NCBI GenBank assembly: GCA_030248225.1
Contig: JASANE010000670.1
Span: 27,591 to 91,590, forward strand
Length of the DNA stretch: 64,000 nucleotides
Origin: Trileptium ribeirensis
Lineage: Eukaryota > Nematoda > Enoplea > Enoplida > Thoracostomopsidae
Direction: 5' to 3'
Shown in pieces: positions 29,783 through 42,250 of this stretch (positions are counted from its first letter, which is position 1; each line of letters begins with the position of its first letter). Below the pieces are notes generated by a model. The model did no database searches and was not told where the DNA came from. It was given only the letters and a program-made list of their open reading frames with translations. Position numbers and translations under genes: made by a program.

Positions 29783-31350
29783 GTGAAGTTTTGTCTGAAT
29801 ACAAAAGCTTCGTCCAGGCCAACAATTTTTCGTGTAGGAAAACTATTAGAAATTGGAGCCGCCATGGTGCAGGATAACGAATTCATCCAACGTAGTGATT
29901 GGGAACAAGTTTCGGATGGCCCTGACGTAACGATAGTGTGGTCACGAATGTGTGCCTTGTTGAACGAAGCGATTAGTAAATTCGTTCCTTTCAAATCTTG
30001 CCGTCAGTTGAGGAAACCAGTATGGGCAGGCGCTCTTTGTTTGGGAGGTCTTTTGCCAAAAACATGGCGTATTGTTTTCCGTCGTTTCAAGAGGACAAAC
30101 ACTGAAGCTGCTTGGCAATACTATCGATATAAAGCAGAAGCTGCTGATTATCATTCGCAGCTGGCTATTCGTCAGTTTGAACATAAATGAGCTTCCAATA
30201 TTCATGTAGATAGAAAGTCTCCTTTCAATTACGCCGAGAAAAGTGTCGTATTTTGCCAAAAATTGGCCCCATGGTTTTTATTGACAGATCTTTCTGTTAC
30301 ATCGTATCTTGAAGTCAGTAATACTTTCAATGAATACTTCGTATCTGTTTTTTTTTAATGAACATCATTTTGTTAGCCCAAAAGTCTTGTTTTTAGCTGA
30401 AACACGTCAAGTAATACTGAAATCACTTTTGTAAACTCTTTAATTTGTTTCTCGGCTCGGATGTTTTTCCGACACCGTGGAAGGAGACCACGGTTGTACC
30501 CATCTATAAGGGTAAAGGCCACGGTGATAGATACAGGTGTGAAAACTTGCAGACCGATTAGCCTTACTTCAGCGGTAAACAGTGCTGGAAGCTATTGTAG
30601 GAAATAAAGTGGCACAATACTTATCAGATAACGATAGTTGATCAACAGTCACAAGCGCAGTGCCGCAAAGCTTAGTTTTAGGTCCACTCCTGTTTATCAT
30701 CTTAATAAATGGCATTGACGACTATGTCTCCTGCTCGGTATACAAATATGCTGACGATTTCCGATTATCAAGTCGTATCCTCACAAGTGGTCCTGGGGCT
30801 TTGGTTTTGACAGTTTTCAAGCAGATCTGGATGGGATATCGGATTTTACTTTCTGATAATAAATATATGGCACTAAATGAGTTGAAATGCCACGTGATGC
30901 ACTGTGGACGGGATGATCCACCTGCAGCATATTCACTGAGAAAAATTGCCTGAATATTACACCGTAAGAAAGCAAGCCTCAAGTTGTTATCCACAAACAG
31001 ATTTGAAGTTCTACTGCGCATTGCGCTGCAATTGCTCAAAAATCTTTTTGAGTAATTTTTTTGCTGAAGCAAACATTTCAATTTTGGTCGAATTCGTTTT
31101 GCTCCATCTATATCGATCCCTAATTCGACCACATGTAGAGTACGCTGTAAACGTCTGGTGCTCCTACTACGATCGAGATATTCAGATTATTCGAGATGTA
31201 AACGTCTGGTGCTCCTACTAAGATCGAGATATTCGGATTATTGACAAACTACAGCGCCTGGCAACGAAGGTCATACCTACGATTCGCCATTTGACATATG
31301 AAGAACGACTATTACTATCTGGACATCCATACGCTAGAATCTCCGGCGGC
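29783..31350 (+). pseudogene. LINE-C reverse transcriptase (broken, right copy)
   Basis: It mirrors 24180-25711: SRMCALLNEAISKFVPFK (near 29940-29995), the YKGKGHGDRY segment near 30505-30535, a PLLFIILINGIDDY block and YADD near 30750, and the connection region near 31130-31200. The 5' side of the element is cut at the palindrome's inner edge, leaving only a scrap of endonuclease. Confidence 0.82.
31147..31248. repeat. 51-bp tandem duplication inside LINE-C, right arm
   Basis: Counterpart of 24272-24371, with units starting gtaaacgtctggtgctccta. The period differs by 1 bp from the left arm. Confidence 0.88.
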
Positions 31351-31364
31351 GGCCGCCTATGATC

Positions 31365-31997
31365 TTTTTATTCACCTGCGCGCCCCATTTGTATTGTTCA
31401 TCGATAATAAATCCATATTAGCATAACAATTCGGGCGATGAAACCCATTTGATAGGGCCTAAAATGAGAAATACCGCGGCAGAACACAGTTATACTTCCG
31501 GCAATGCGCCGGAAACATCAAGCAAGCGTTTGAACGATGCTAATGTCGGTACTTCAACAACGTGGGACGAGAGGTTATTCCAAGTGTTGACCACTCGGTG
31601 ACTAAAGAATTGCAATCGTTTTTTGGATCGCGTAATATCAGGTGGCTTTATCTTTGTAGATATGGCCACAAGTGTTAGCATTACCACTCAACCAAAAAGC
31701 TTATGATGCGGAAGGTTAAGTTTGCTGGTCGTTTTTTGATTACATGACAACTAAATCCGCACGTATACGTCGCAGTTTCCAATGTCTGTAGTTGTAAATA
31801 TCGTAGACGATCCTCATAGCTGAGGTGGCGTATACTGGGAAGCAACTTGGTGACGCGACTTTGTACGTATAATAAACCAATGTCTTTTCGAAAGTAAGGA
31901 ACACCAGACCGGGGAGGCGAACTCAAGATGAGGTCAAATCAATGCCCAATGCAAGAAAAGTAGTGAAGTTTTAGTTAAGTGCTTAATATGTCTCTTG
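31365..31997 (-). mobile_element. LINE-B, right copy
   Basis: Same nested insertion as 23530-24155, flanked by atgatc (31359-31364 and 31998-32003). The RT tail is split into two frames (31490-31687 and 31681-31926) by a frameshift that the left copy lacks. Confidence 0.85.
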
Positions 31998-32809
31998 ATG
32001 ATCCCATATTATTTTTATTTACAATATGATGCATGATAAGATAGACCTATACGTCACCTAATTCCTTTCTACTGGGTTTCAATGGACACGGGGTCACAAT
32101 TTCTAACTTGAGACATTAGCTTAGACTGTAGATTTTTGTCTCAACGTTCAGTTCGCCTCTGGAACTCTCTAAAATAAAATTGTCAATGCACCTCGTTGTC
32201 GTCTTTAAATCCAGGCTGCATGCGTCCAAAGTATTGTATACTTTAATAAACTTCTTAATTGTATTCAACCTGAATCTCGCCTCGAGGAGTGGATGCGAGG
32301 CAAGCTACCTATAATGGACGAAATTTGTGAAGATTCAAATTCAACGATAAGCAACATACAGTGGCGGGAAGAATGATACGTGAATATGTGATGTCTTAAT
32401 GCCCCTATAAACTCCAATTATTTCAAGATTCTATTAGATATTCAAGCACAAGAATTATAAGCTCCGAACCGTCTGACTCAACGCAATTCTTTAGTGTTCA
32501 AGTAACTCCAGCGTCCATCATTTTTAACTTATAACTGTCTTTGGGTGCAACAGAAACGTAGAAGCTCGAATAACACGTAGACTACCAGTACTTGGTACCT
32601 AGGTAACCCGACATATGTATAATAATCATAAAATTAAAAGACGCGTAATTGTTTACACGGAACCCAGAAAACCACCGTCACTCAACAACACTGTTTAAAG
32701 ATCAAAACGTAAGCTAGCTATAGCTTAAACGGCATACCTACTGCCCGTACTTCAAAATCACGTAAAGGCTGCTGGTGATTATCTGATGATTTAGTAGCTA
32801 TGCCCAAAT

Positions 32810-33463
32810 GTGATATTTGTAACAGATTTATGACCTATCGCTGCCTTCGTTTGTCATTGTTTGAGCTCGCTGAATTAATTTGTGACAAGATTGTGACTTA
32901 ATGTGTAAGCTTCGCAAACCGACATTATCTCAAGATAAACATTCATACTTATATGCAAAATCTTCGTCAAAAAACTATTCTTTTTTCAAGAACAGGCAAC
33001 TTGACTCGTGATGTCGATGGTTTGTCAAGCGATGGTTTTGCGAAAATCGTCGAAATTTGCACAAAGCATGACACTAAGAGAGCCGTTGAAGCAATGGAAG
33101 AATTGTTAGAAAAACGGGAAAAGAAACGTATTTTGGTCATCGTTGGTATGGCCGAAACTGAACAATCTAAGGCCGATCCAAACAGTAAAGATTTATAAAT
33201 AATACAGAATTACTGTGATATACTTAATATTGATAAAAGTGCATTTGAAACTACATATCGTGACGGTTCTTTGGTCCCTGGTAGTCCACGTATTATTAAG
33301 TTGTGTTTTCGTCCTAGCTGGGCTCCTGAACGAATGCCAGTTCTTACGGCGAGGTACTCAATTATTTGCAAACGATCCGGACATCCAAAGCAATCGATTT
33401 AAACCTTTTGTTCGCTTTGATCTTACTAAACAAGAGCGGGGGAAAAGACCGCAAATAAGATAA
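32810..33463 (+). pseudogene. LINE-A ORF1 (broken, right copy)
   Basis: It mirrors 22030-22740. The zinc-finger start is near 32800 but has lost some residues. The charged middle is at 32953-33198, and an ending with FVRFDLTKQERGKR at 33410-33455 retains the CR1/L2-like ORF1 C-terminus more clearly than the left copy. Confidence 0.62.
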
Positions 33464-33559
33464 TCTCGCTTTAAAGAACAATACTTCTGATAATAGATCA
33501 ATAACCAGTCAGACTGATCATTTCTGATCAGAAAATTACGGACCAATTTCACATACCTT

Positions 33560-34025
33560 GTTTTTTAATTAATGCTAGTTCTTTAATAAATAAAATTGTT
33601 GATTTCATTTACTTCTATCAACGCAATGTAAATGCTATTTTTCTGTTTGCTAAAACATGGTTTGGACCACATAAGTGACCATGTTTTTGGTTTTGTTCTT
33701 CAAACTCATATATTAGTGCGTAGTGACAGATATTGTCATGTTGGCCATGGTGGCGGTGTAGCTTGCTTGATACCTAATAAATTGATATTTTAATTGTTAA
33801 TAAAGAGGCTAATAACTTTTTTGAACCTTGATAATTGATTTTTGGTTTAAGAGATTAACTTGTATTAACTTTATAAATTCACTGGATTAACTTTATATAT
33901 AAATCCGTATCTGGACACAAAAACCTGGATTAACTTTATATATAAATCCTTACCCCAAATTGTTATTACTCGACTATCCATCTCCTGACAATCTATCGAA
34001 TTGTGATAGGATTTTTAAATTTTTT
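33560..34025 (+). pseudogene. LINE-A endonuclease N-terminal part (right copy)
   Basis: Decayed remnant mirroring 21357-22011. LLLLDYPSPDNLSNCD near 33959-34005 runs into the RTE target site at 34026. Upstream sequence is shortened relative to the left arm. Confidence 0.6.
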
Positions 34026-34120
34026 CCTGGGTCACGGCTTTCACCACCGCCACCGCCACCACATCCTTTAGAGTCGATTGGGTCCATCGCGCGTGCAACG
34101 GGTTTGACTGCACCGTCACT

Positions 34121-35387
34121 TCAGCACTCTTTTCCATTTGTCCCTGTCTTGCGCGTCCTCAATCGTGGCTCTATCGATTGCATGTCCTCTTTGACGACCT
34201 GTTCCCACTTCTTTTTCGGCCTCCCACATAGCGCCTTTCCTTCGAATGGGACTTCGACCGCTTGTTTCGCCACGCCGCAAGTTCTGCGTTGAACGTGGCG
34301 GTACCATCTCAGCCTCCGGTTGGTCAGTTCCGCCTCCAGCGACGTAAGTCCAAGTGATTTCGCCACATTCTCGCTGGATGCGCGGTCTTCCCAACGAACT
34401 CCTGCCATCCACCGCTTCATTTTGCCGTCAATGGCTAGAAGAGGGGCCGCTGCTTCCTTCGTGAGTGCCCATCGCCAGCTCTTTCCATTTGAGCCAGGCG
34501 GCTTGACTACGGGCCTTGGCTGCCCTCCGTAGGTCCACCTTGTAGTCGATGGTGTCCCCAAGGTACGTGAATTTGTCCACTATTTCAAATTTCCTGTTGT
34601 CCACCCAGAAGTCAGTTGCCTGGACAGTACGATGTAAACAGTTGTCGCACATGAAGTTTTCGTTCGAGCGGGGGCGCACTCTGAGGCCAGTGCAGCGCAT
34701 TTGAACCCATTTTCCACAATCTCGGCAAGACAGTGAGTTCGTGCCTACTCCCTTTCCGCAATGTGAACATGAAAACTGTCCGGTCTGAGCAGGCTTGCCG
34801 TCTCCTCCAGTGACCACAACTTTGGTCTTCTTCTCGCTGACTTCGAGACCTTTCCATTCCAAATCACTACACCACACGCGGAGCCGTTCCGTGAGTTGTT
34901 GAGAGTCCGCGGTGATAACGAGGTCGTCTGCGAAGAGTATTTCCCAATTGATTGGTTCTGTAGCCTCATCGAGTACGATAGCGAAGAGCAGTGGACTTAG
35001 AACGGAACCCTGGTGGACGCCCACTGAGATGTCAAAGGGGTCCGATGTTGTAGTATGGCCCCTGACTTGGGACGTTGACCGTTCGTATAGTTCCATTACT
35101 TTGCGTCGTACTAGGTGTTCGGCTACGCCATGCCTCGTTAACGCCCATTCCACCACCTTTCTCGCGACCGGATCGAACGCCCTCTCCAGGTCGACAAATG
35201 CGTGCCACAGCAGTTTCCCCTTCCATAGCGCCTTTTCCTGCAGCTGCCTGAGAAGGAATATTGCGTCTGTTGTACTTCTCCCAGGCATAAAGCCGCACTG
35301 ACATTGGCTCATGTTGACCACATTTCGTAGGCGTTTCTCCAACAGTTTTTCGTATAGTTTCATTCCGTGTTCGAGGAGACGGATCAC
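34121..35387 (-). pseudogene. RTE reverse transcriptase with PHD-like insert (right copy, best preserved)
   Basis: A 319-codon frame (34428-35387) runs from the RT fingers through GFMPGRSTTDAIFLL, GSVLSPLLFAI and FADDLVI into a cysteine-rich insert. The insert has CSHC, CRDC, KWVQMRC and CDNC, a PHD-type spacing in which Gln replaces the usual His. After a frameshift, 34121-34561 carries the C-terminal WYRHVQRRTCG segment. The enzyme would copy element RNA at nicked DNA. The finger probably binds nucleic acid or protein (inference). Confidence 0.85.
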
Positions 35388-36096
35388 CCTCTATAGGAGC
35401 AGCAATCCAGTGCGTCTCCTTTGCCTTTGTAGAGGTTAATGGTGTGACTTGGTCCACTCATTACGGATACCATTTCTCAGAACGTGGTTCATTACAGCTG
35501 TCAATGCAGCAACACCACCTTCAGCCGTGAGTTCGGTAACCAACCCGGATAGTCCACTCGCCTTTACCCTCTTAGTGGCGTTCAGTGCGTTTTTGAATGC
35601 GGCTTCCTGAAACGCATGGATTGGACCTTCGGTTGGAGCCACGACTCCGACATCATATGGCCTTTTCACATTCAGTAGTCCCTTGAATAGGATCTCCAGC
35701 GTTCCAGAACTTCCATTTCATCGACAATGATGCGTTCATTGGGATCTTTGATAACTCTCGATCCGGTCACACCTTGTCCCTCGCGTGTATCTAGCCCTTG
35801 ACACCACCCTTCGTAGGAAGCATCTTTTGACTTCGCTACGGCAACCTTTGCTGTTTTGCTTATTCGAAGGTATTCAGCGCGCGTTTCCTCATTACGATTG
35901 CGCTGCCACGCAAGAAACGCATCCCTTTTGGCCTTCACAGCTTATTGTACAGAAACGTTCTACCACCAAGTCTTCTGCTCTGGCTGCTTGCCTCCTTTGG
36001 TGAAGTCGCATACCCTGCCGCTATTTGGAGGAGACTGTTGCTGTATTCCTTCCAAGAACTCGTTTTGATGTTGGCAATCTGCTGTTTAAAGAGTTC

Positions 36097-37032
36097 TCAT
36101 GTGGCCGCATGCTTGAGCTTCCAGACTCTCAGTGCCAGCAATTTACGCTCTCGCTTCTTGGCTGCGACTTTATTCATCTGTATGTCCGTGACCAGCAGCC
36201 TATGTTGTGTCAGACATGCTTCACCTGGAATGACTTTGCAGTTTACTGGTTTTGAAGATTGTCTCCGGAGAATGAAGTCGATCTGTGTAGCTGACGTACC
36301 ACTTTTGTAGGTAATGAGTTTTTCGCTACATTTCTTGAACTCGGTGTTGACAATCCGCATATCGTGTTCAAGACAGAAGTCCAGCAACCTTTCCCCTTCG
36401 GCGTTCAAGGTGCCAAAACCGTGTGGACCTATCACTAGATCTCATCGGTTGTATCCCAGCCAACGTGCGCGTTGAGATCGCCTGCAACGACCAGCTCTTC
36501 CTCTGCGCATACGGCCATTACGCAGTCACGCAAACAATCATAGAAGGTGTCTTTTTCTTCCTCTTGCCGACCCGCGTGTGGTGCCTACACAAAAAAAGAC
36601 GTTACAGATCTTGTCACCTACTACGATTCTGATACGCACTATCCTGTCGTTTAGACGCTCAACCTCGATCACGTCATCGGCCAAGGTCTTTTTCACCATG
36701 AGACCTACTCCACTTTCACAGCGAGCATCCCCACTCCACCAAAGCGTGTAACATTCCCTACCGCTTCCGTTGGTCCTTGTTCCTTGCCCATTGAATCGTA
36801 CTTCTTGGACGGCACAGGTGTCTACCCTTCTTCTTGCTAACATTTCCCTGCGCTTACCCTTCATTGTGCCCACATTTGCAGTAGCAATACGATAGGTCCG
36901 TTTCGTGAAGGGATTGCCATTCGCACCGTCGGATCCCTTCGTAACGACGGCTCCACCCGAGATTCTTCGCACCCTCTGCTCATTTAAGAGCTGCGGGGAA
37001 CTGAAGGCTATCCAATTTTGCGCTGATATCAT
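36097..37032 (-). pseudogene. RTE APE-type endonuclease (right copy)
   Basis: Frames 36538-37032 and 36097-36435 carry TANVGTMKGKRRE, VQEVRF, a GVGLMVKK stretch (the empty site of the left-arm MITE), LNAEGERLLDFCL and QIDFILRR. A frameshift and stops separate them near 36440-36540, where GDLNAHVGWD lies out of frame. Confidence 0.8.
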
Positions 37033-37437
37033 GGATTTTCGGTGGATGAGCGTGTTTTCACGGCCGAATGCCCTTCCTTACGCCACCATCAGTTGTAAGC
37101 GATGGCCCTAGCCTATGATGTAAACACCTGACCCGCTAGGCAGCAGGGACTTTTTATCGTGGTTTGTCGCCCACTAGTTAGTTTTTGTTTCCCGGACTAA
37201 CAACCAGTAACCTTTGGGTCAAGACCCTTAGCCGGCAAGGCAGCGGGGTTCGGGTTATTTCATCAGGCGCCAAACACCCGTCTGTCGCCAGAGGCCCCTT
37301 CAGTTTATATCCAGTCTGTGCCACGAGGAGGCAAGGGCTTGACTTGTCATAGGGAAGCGAAGTATTGCGCTAGGGTATTGTACACCTTTTCAGTGACGCC
37401 CGACATCTCATCAACAGACCTGGGTCACGTCTTTCAC

Positions 37438-39540
37438 CAAATAAATGATTCCCCTCACATTTTTGGAAATAAACTTGACTTAATTTTGGTAAATGAACCA
37501 AACTTAATGTGTTATATTGATGTACTTCGTCCATTGACTACTTCTGATTATTTCATAGTCCAAGCTTTTTTGCCCTTCATTGGCGAACCTATCCTTTCTT
37601 CGTGACTAGTCGCAATTTTTCTACAGCCAATTTTGAGGGTATATTACGTCTCTTTAATTCTTACAAATGGGTTGGTCTACTAGATGGGATGACTTCTTTT
37701 GACGCTGATGTTTCGTGTTTTTATTTCGTGTTATTAATGAATGTATTTATCGTTTCGTTCCTGTATTACAAAACGTCATATTAAAACTTATTGGTCTCGT
37801 AAAACTCACAAGTTAAATGCCAAAAAGAAAACAGTTCTTAAACGAGTTAAAATCAATCCTTCAGTCCAAAATCGTCAAAATCATGCTCAAGTTTCTCAAG
37901 AAGCTAAGTTTAGCAAAAGCCGTGATTTAGAAAATTTTGAAAGTAGGCTAGCCTTACATGGTTCAATAAATGATTTTTGGAATTATATTCGGCAGAAACT
38001 AATATGCCATGTTTAAAATTAGCTAATGGTAATGTTTAAATTGATGGTATTTCGAAGGCTGAAGCTTTCGTTTATAATTTTGTAAATCAGTTTATGTTAG
38101 TGATAATAGTTTGTTTGATTAGTTAAATTTTGGTTACTGTGGGTCTGTTTGTGATGTCAACATAATTTCAGAAATGATAGTTGACAAAATTACTATAGTG
38201 AAGGTAAACAAGAGTTGTGGCTTTGACGGAATATCACAGTTATTAAAAATACCTTTTTCATTAACTGTTCCACTTTCAATCCTGTTTCGTAAATGCTTGA
38301 GTAAAAAATTTTTTCCACTTGAATGGAAAAAAGCTAAAACTATTCATATCCACAAAAAGTGATCCCTATGATGTTAAAAACTATTGTCCCGTAATTCTTT
38401 TACCTGTAAACTTTTTGAAACATTTATTCGTGATGCATTGCTAGAACACTGTCGGGTAAATAATTTACTGTGTGACAGTCAGTTTGGTTTCATTTTTGGT
38501 AAATCAACTATGCTGCAACATTTGTGCAGGCTTAATGATTATACGCGTGCTAGTGATATTCGTAACTTCGTTATTATTTATTCAGATATTGCGAAGACCT
38601 TCGATTGTGTTTCACGCAAAAATTACTTGAAATTCTGAAACGAAACGGAGTAGGGCCTAAAGTGCTAGCTATTCTGAGTAGTTATCTGAAAGACCGCATG
38701 ATGTTTGTGAAAATTGATGCGCATCGTCTTGATTATTGCAATATAATCTCTGAGGTACCACAAGGTAGTCTTTTGGGCTCACTCTTATTTTTATTATATA
38801 TATATTAATGATGTTTGTTGCGTAACAAATTACTGCAACATAAAACTGTATGCAGACGATACTAAATTACATTTTGAATTATCGGATTATCGTGAAACTG
38901 ATTTATTACAGCGAATTGAAATAACGTTATTCATTTCTTTTCTTCACTTTAGTGATCTGTTGCTGTTCATCATCTAGGTCCTTGTCTTGTATTTTGTCAG
39001 TGACACTGGTATTCCTTATGTTGACTGTTACAATGATCTTGGTATCGTAAATATTGTCTTTCCTCTAAAGCTTCAATTACTTCTAATCTTATTCTTTGGG
39101 TTTTGCAAGAAAAAACACTGCTAATTTAGTTAGGATATACAAGTCCTTCCTTTTACCTAAACTGGAATATTCTTCTGAAATTTGTTCCCCATATAATTTA
39201 CAAGAGATACGTAAACTTGAATCAGTCCCAAGACGTTTCACAAAAAAATTATTACAAAATCCCAACTCATCCTATATATATTGAGCGTTTATCATTTTTA
39301 AAAGTAAAATCTATCGAATGTCGCAGGCTTTTTTGCGATTTGGTTCTTACTTTCAAAATAAGAAATTATGTTGATATAAATGCTGACAATTTCTTCGCGC
39401 ATAATACGTCTCACACAAGATCAAATTATGCATCAATTTACGTTATTTCTTTTCCTATCGTATAATTAACGCTTGGAATACTTTTTCAGAAAGTGTAGTT
39501 ACTTCCGTAAGGATTTTAATTTTTAAACAACATCTGACTT
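37438..39540 (+). pseudogene. LINE-A, 3' half (right copy)
   Basis: Mirror of 15690-17800. HIFGNKLDLILVNEPN is near 37455-37505, NKSCGFDGIS at 38205-38235, GFIFGKSTMLQHL near 38485, PQGSLLGSLLFLLY near 38755-38800, and YADD near 38850-38865. Frameshifts differ from those of the left copy, as expected if both copies decayed independently after duplication. Confidence 0.85.
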
Positions 39541-42250
39541 AGATTAATTTATATACTTGATCATCTAAGAGTAGGTATATATTAGCGGGTTTTTATCCAT
39601 TCTAATGTCAGATAATTCATTCAACTGTTTTCTTATCCTAATTATTCATAATATTTGCATCATTAATTAGCATCTTAGTTGCTTTGTTATTTTATTATTG
39701 GTAAATAAACAAACAAATAAATAGCTTAGCTAATAAAAGAAACGAAACCAAAATATGCAAATTAATCAAAATTAACAAAATTCCAAAGTTTAGAAACTTA
39801 AGAAATACATAAGGATCAGCAAATAAGTAATTTTGAAAAATTTGGGTTTTGGGGTTGGGCATATAAAATTATGATTTTATTGGGGAGTTTTTTTACCCAG
39901 AAAACCTTAAATAGCCTACCACACCCCAGACAATAACTATTAAATGTTATTTTGTTTTCTTTTAAGGGGGTAGGGGTTGGACTATACTTTTATTATGGCG
40001 GTTATCGGATTATTAAATTGAACATGTGTGGTTCGTACGCGTGGCCAGTAGTATGCCGGTGGGGATTATTAATTGTTCCTTGGAGCGCGCTATTGGGTCA
40101 GCGTATTAACGTTCCTTATACCGTTGCTGCGTGACTATTCGATTTGTTCAGCACCCGATTCCGATATATAGTCAAACCAGCAGAAGTTAGAAGTTTTTCT
40201 AACGTTAGTAAATCGCACAACAATTAGTAATACAGTTCGGTCCAACCGAAGTTAGAAGTTTTACTCAACGTTAGCAAATCGCACAACAATTAGTAATATA
40301 GTTTGTGTCTGCGTAACGCCCCTATTTATGCACCTTGTCTTATGACTTCCGAGTATTTGATCACTCCCAGTATACCTAGTTTCGCCACTCTAATATTCTA
40401 GAATAAGTCCCCTTATGTTAACGTTCCCGCTGCCGAAAGGATAAGCTAGACGCGTGTTATTTCCAATACGGTTATAATTAAGTTACGCTCTTGCACTCTC
40501 TATTTTTCTTTGGGAGATTAACTGGGCTAAGTTAAATTAGTAAAAAGATAAATACGTACCTATTTGTGTAGTACCCTAGGCTCAACGTTAATGATTGCAA
40601 GTTGGGTTTAGACTTTTTCACGATGATTGCTATCACCAGAACTAGATGCCAAGACCCGGTTTTCACTTACGATTGGCATTCATCGATTCCATAAAATTTA
40701 AAACCATAAACCATTAAGTAACTAGTTGACAAGTTCGAACATTAACCAAAAATGTTCTCGAAGAATTTAAACATCGCAGCGTATTAGCTATGTAAGCATA
40801 GAACCAAAAATAAATTAATAATAAAATGTCGGTGTTGTATATCGGATATATCTAGTCGATAAGCATATCGAAGGAAAACACCGAAGTTTAGGGTTATAAT
40901 CCGTTATTTCTATTAGCTCTACGAGCTTAGTCACCGAACTCTACGAGTGCTAATCCTAGACTGAAACTAGAAAACAAAAAGAAGCTAACACAGGATAGCT
41001 AATAACAGAAACGACTCCTAATTATGCAAATTCGCACGAAACAAAACAAAACGTGGAAACAAAACAAAACCAGAACCCACGGACGCAGAAGGAAGAGAAG
41101 AGTATAATAAAGAATTTGGTGATCCATCCCGGTGGTTTAGGAATTTTTGGGTTTTTGGGATGGGTTTGGACCGGAAACCCCCTGGTGGCCTGGTAACCCT
41201 AACACTAACACTAAAAAATGACAACCCTTAATATTTGTTACCAATGACTTAGCTATGTAATACTCTTGAATGAAATTTTATTGATGGCGCGTATAAAGTA
41301 AAATTCTGCATGTTTATTCCGATAGATAACAGCGGTTAAGCCGCGGTCTGCGGACGTCCCTATAAATCCAAATATAAATCCGGTACCTTGGACCATATCC
41401 GACAAATTGTACGGAGGTGCAAACAACGTCTTATGAATACAGTCGGCGCTGTCGGCGAACAGTACGAGAGTTCGTCACGGATGATCAAGGTGGCACCAAA
41501 TGCCACATGGCACCTGCGCCACGAATATTTCAGCACGATTCTTTGAATTTCTATTTCTATACGCCCTATAATTCTGTGTCGCGTTTATAGTCATCCGCAA
41601 ATAAACACAATTTAAGGCCAAGTGTTATTAATGGAAACATGTAATATGTATGCCAAGGTAGCGGGGGAGTAACGGCGTCCTAGGAGTGTCAACAACTCAC
41701 CAGGGGAGGGGTCAGTCGATCGGCAGGAAATGTGGCGCCTCTGTCGCCTATGTTCTCGGCAGGTGCAACACCCTCGGGGGTGGGGTGTTGGCCAACTTAT
41801 CATTCAGAGGCCCTTCTATGGATCCCGGTAAAGGCAAGAATCTCTGACAGCGATCCGTTAGAGACTAAAATCTCTTGCAAATAGTCATAACAGATTTTTG
41901 TTTTTAACGGCTAGCTGTTAGAAACTTTTGTCTGTTGCAAGCACCTTTTAGATATAAAAGTCTCGAATAGCTACTTTTAAAATTTATATTATCTATATCC
42001 GTTGGCTATAAGAGATCTTTGTATGTTGTAGCTGGGTCCAAGAGACAAACGAATGCAAAATCTTGTCAGAGACTAATGCTCTGAATCTTCGAGTTTTTTG
42101 TCTAGTATTTCTCTACCCGAAGCTGTCAAAAATTGTGACACTTTATATTGAGGAATAGTGAGATTTCTTTAATGCGATATGCTCTCAATTGCGTTATTTA
42201 GAATAAAACAGCGGTCATCAAAGTAAAGACCAAGTTTAGTGATCTGATAT
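39541..42250. other. Right arm, noncoding repeat-derived DNA
   Basis: Mirror of about 13050-15680. It contains the dispersed repeat near 40043, a 65-bp tandem duplication absent from the left arm, and the AGAGACTTTTGTC-like degenerate units near 41840-42080. No coding region is recognised. Confidence 0.5.
40183..40312. repeat. 65-bp tandem duplication, right arm only
   Basis: Units at 40183-40247 and 40248-40312 both begin gaagttagaagttt. The left arm has one unit near 15005-15060. Confidence 0.85.

Larger units (their letters stand above)
34045..37418 (-). mobile_element. RTE-like retrotransposon, right copy, nested in LINE-A
   Basis: Mirror of 17820-21337, with the same 19-bp target duplications (34026-34044 and 37419-37437). 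It lacks the 91-bp MITE, so it preserves the pre-insertion endonuclease sequence. Confidence 0.9.
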
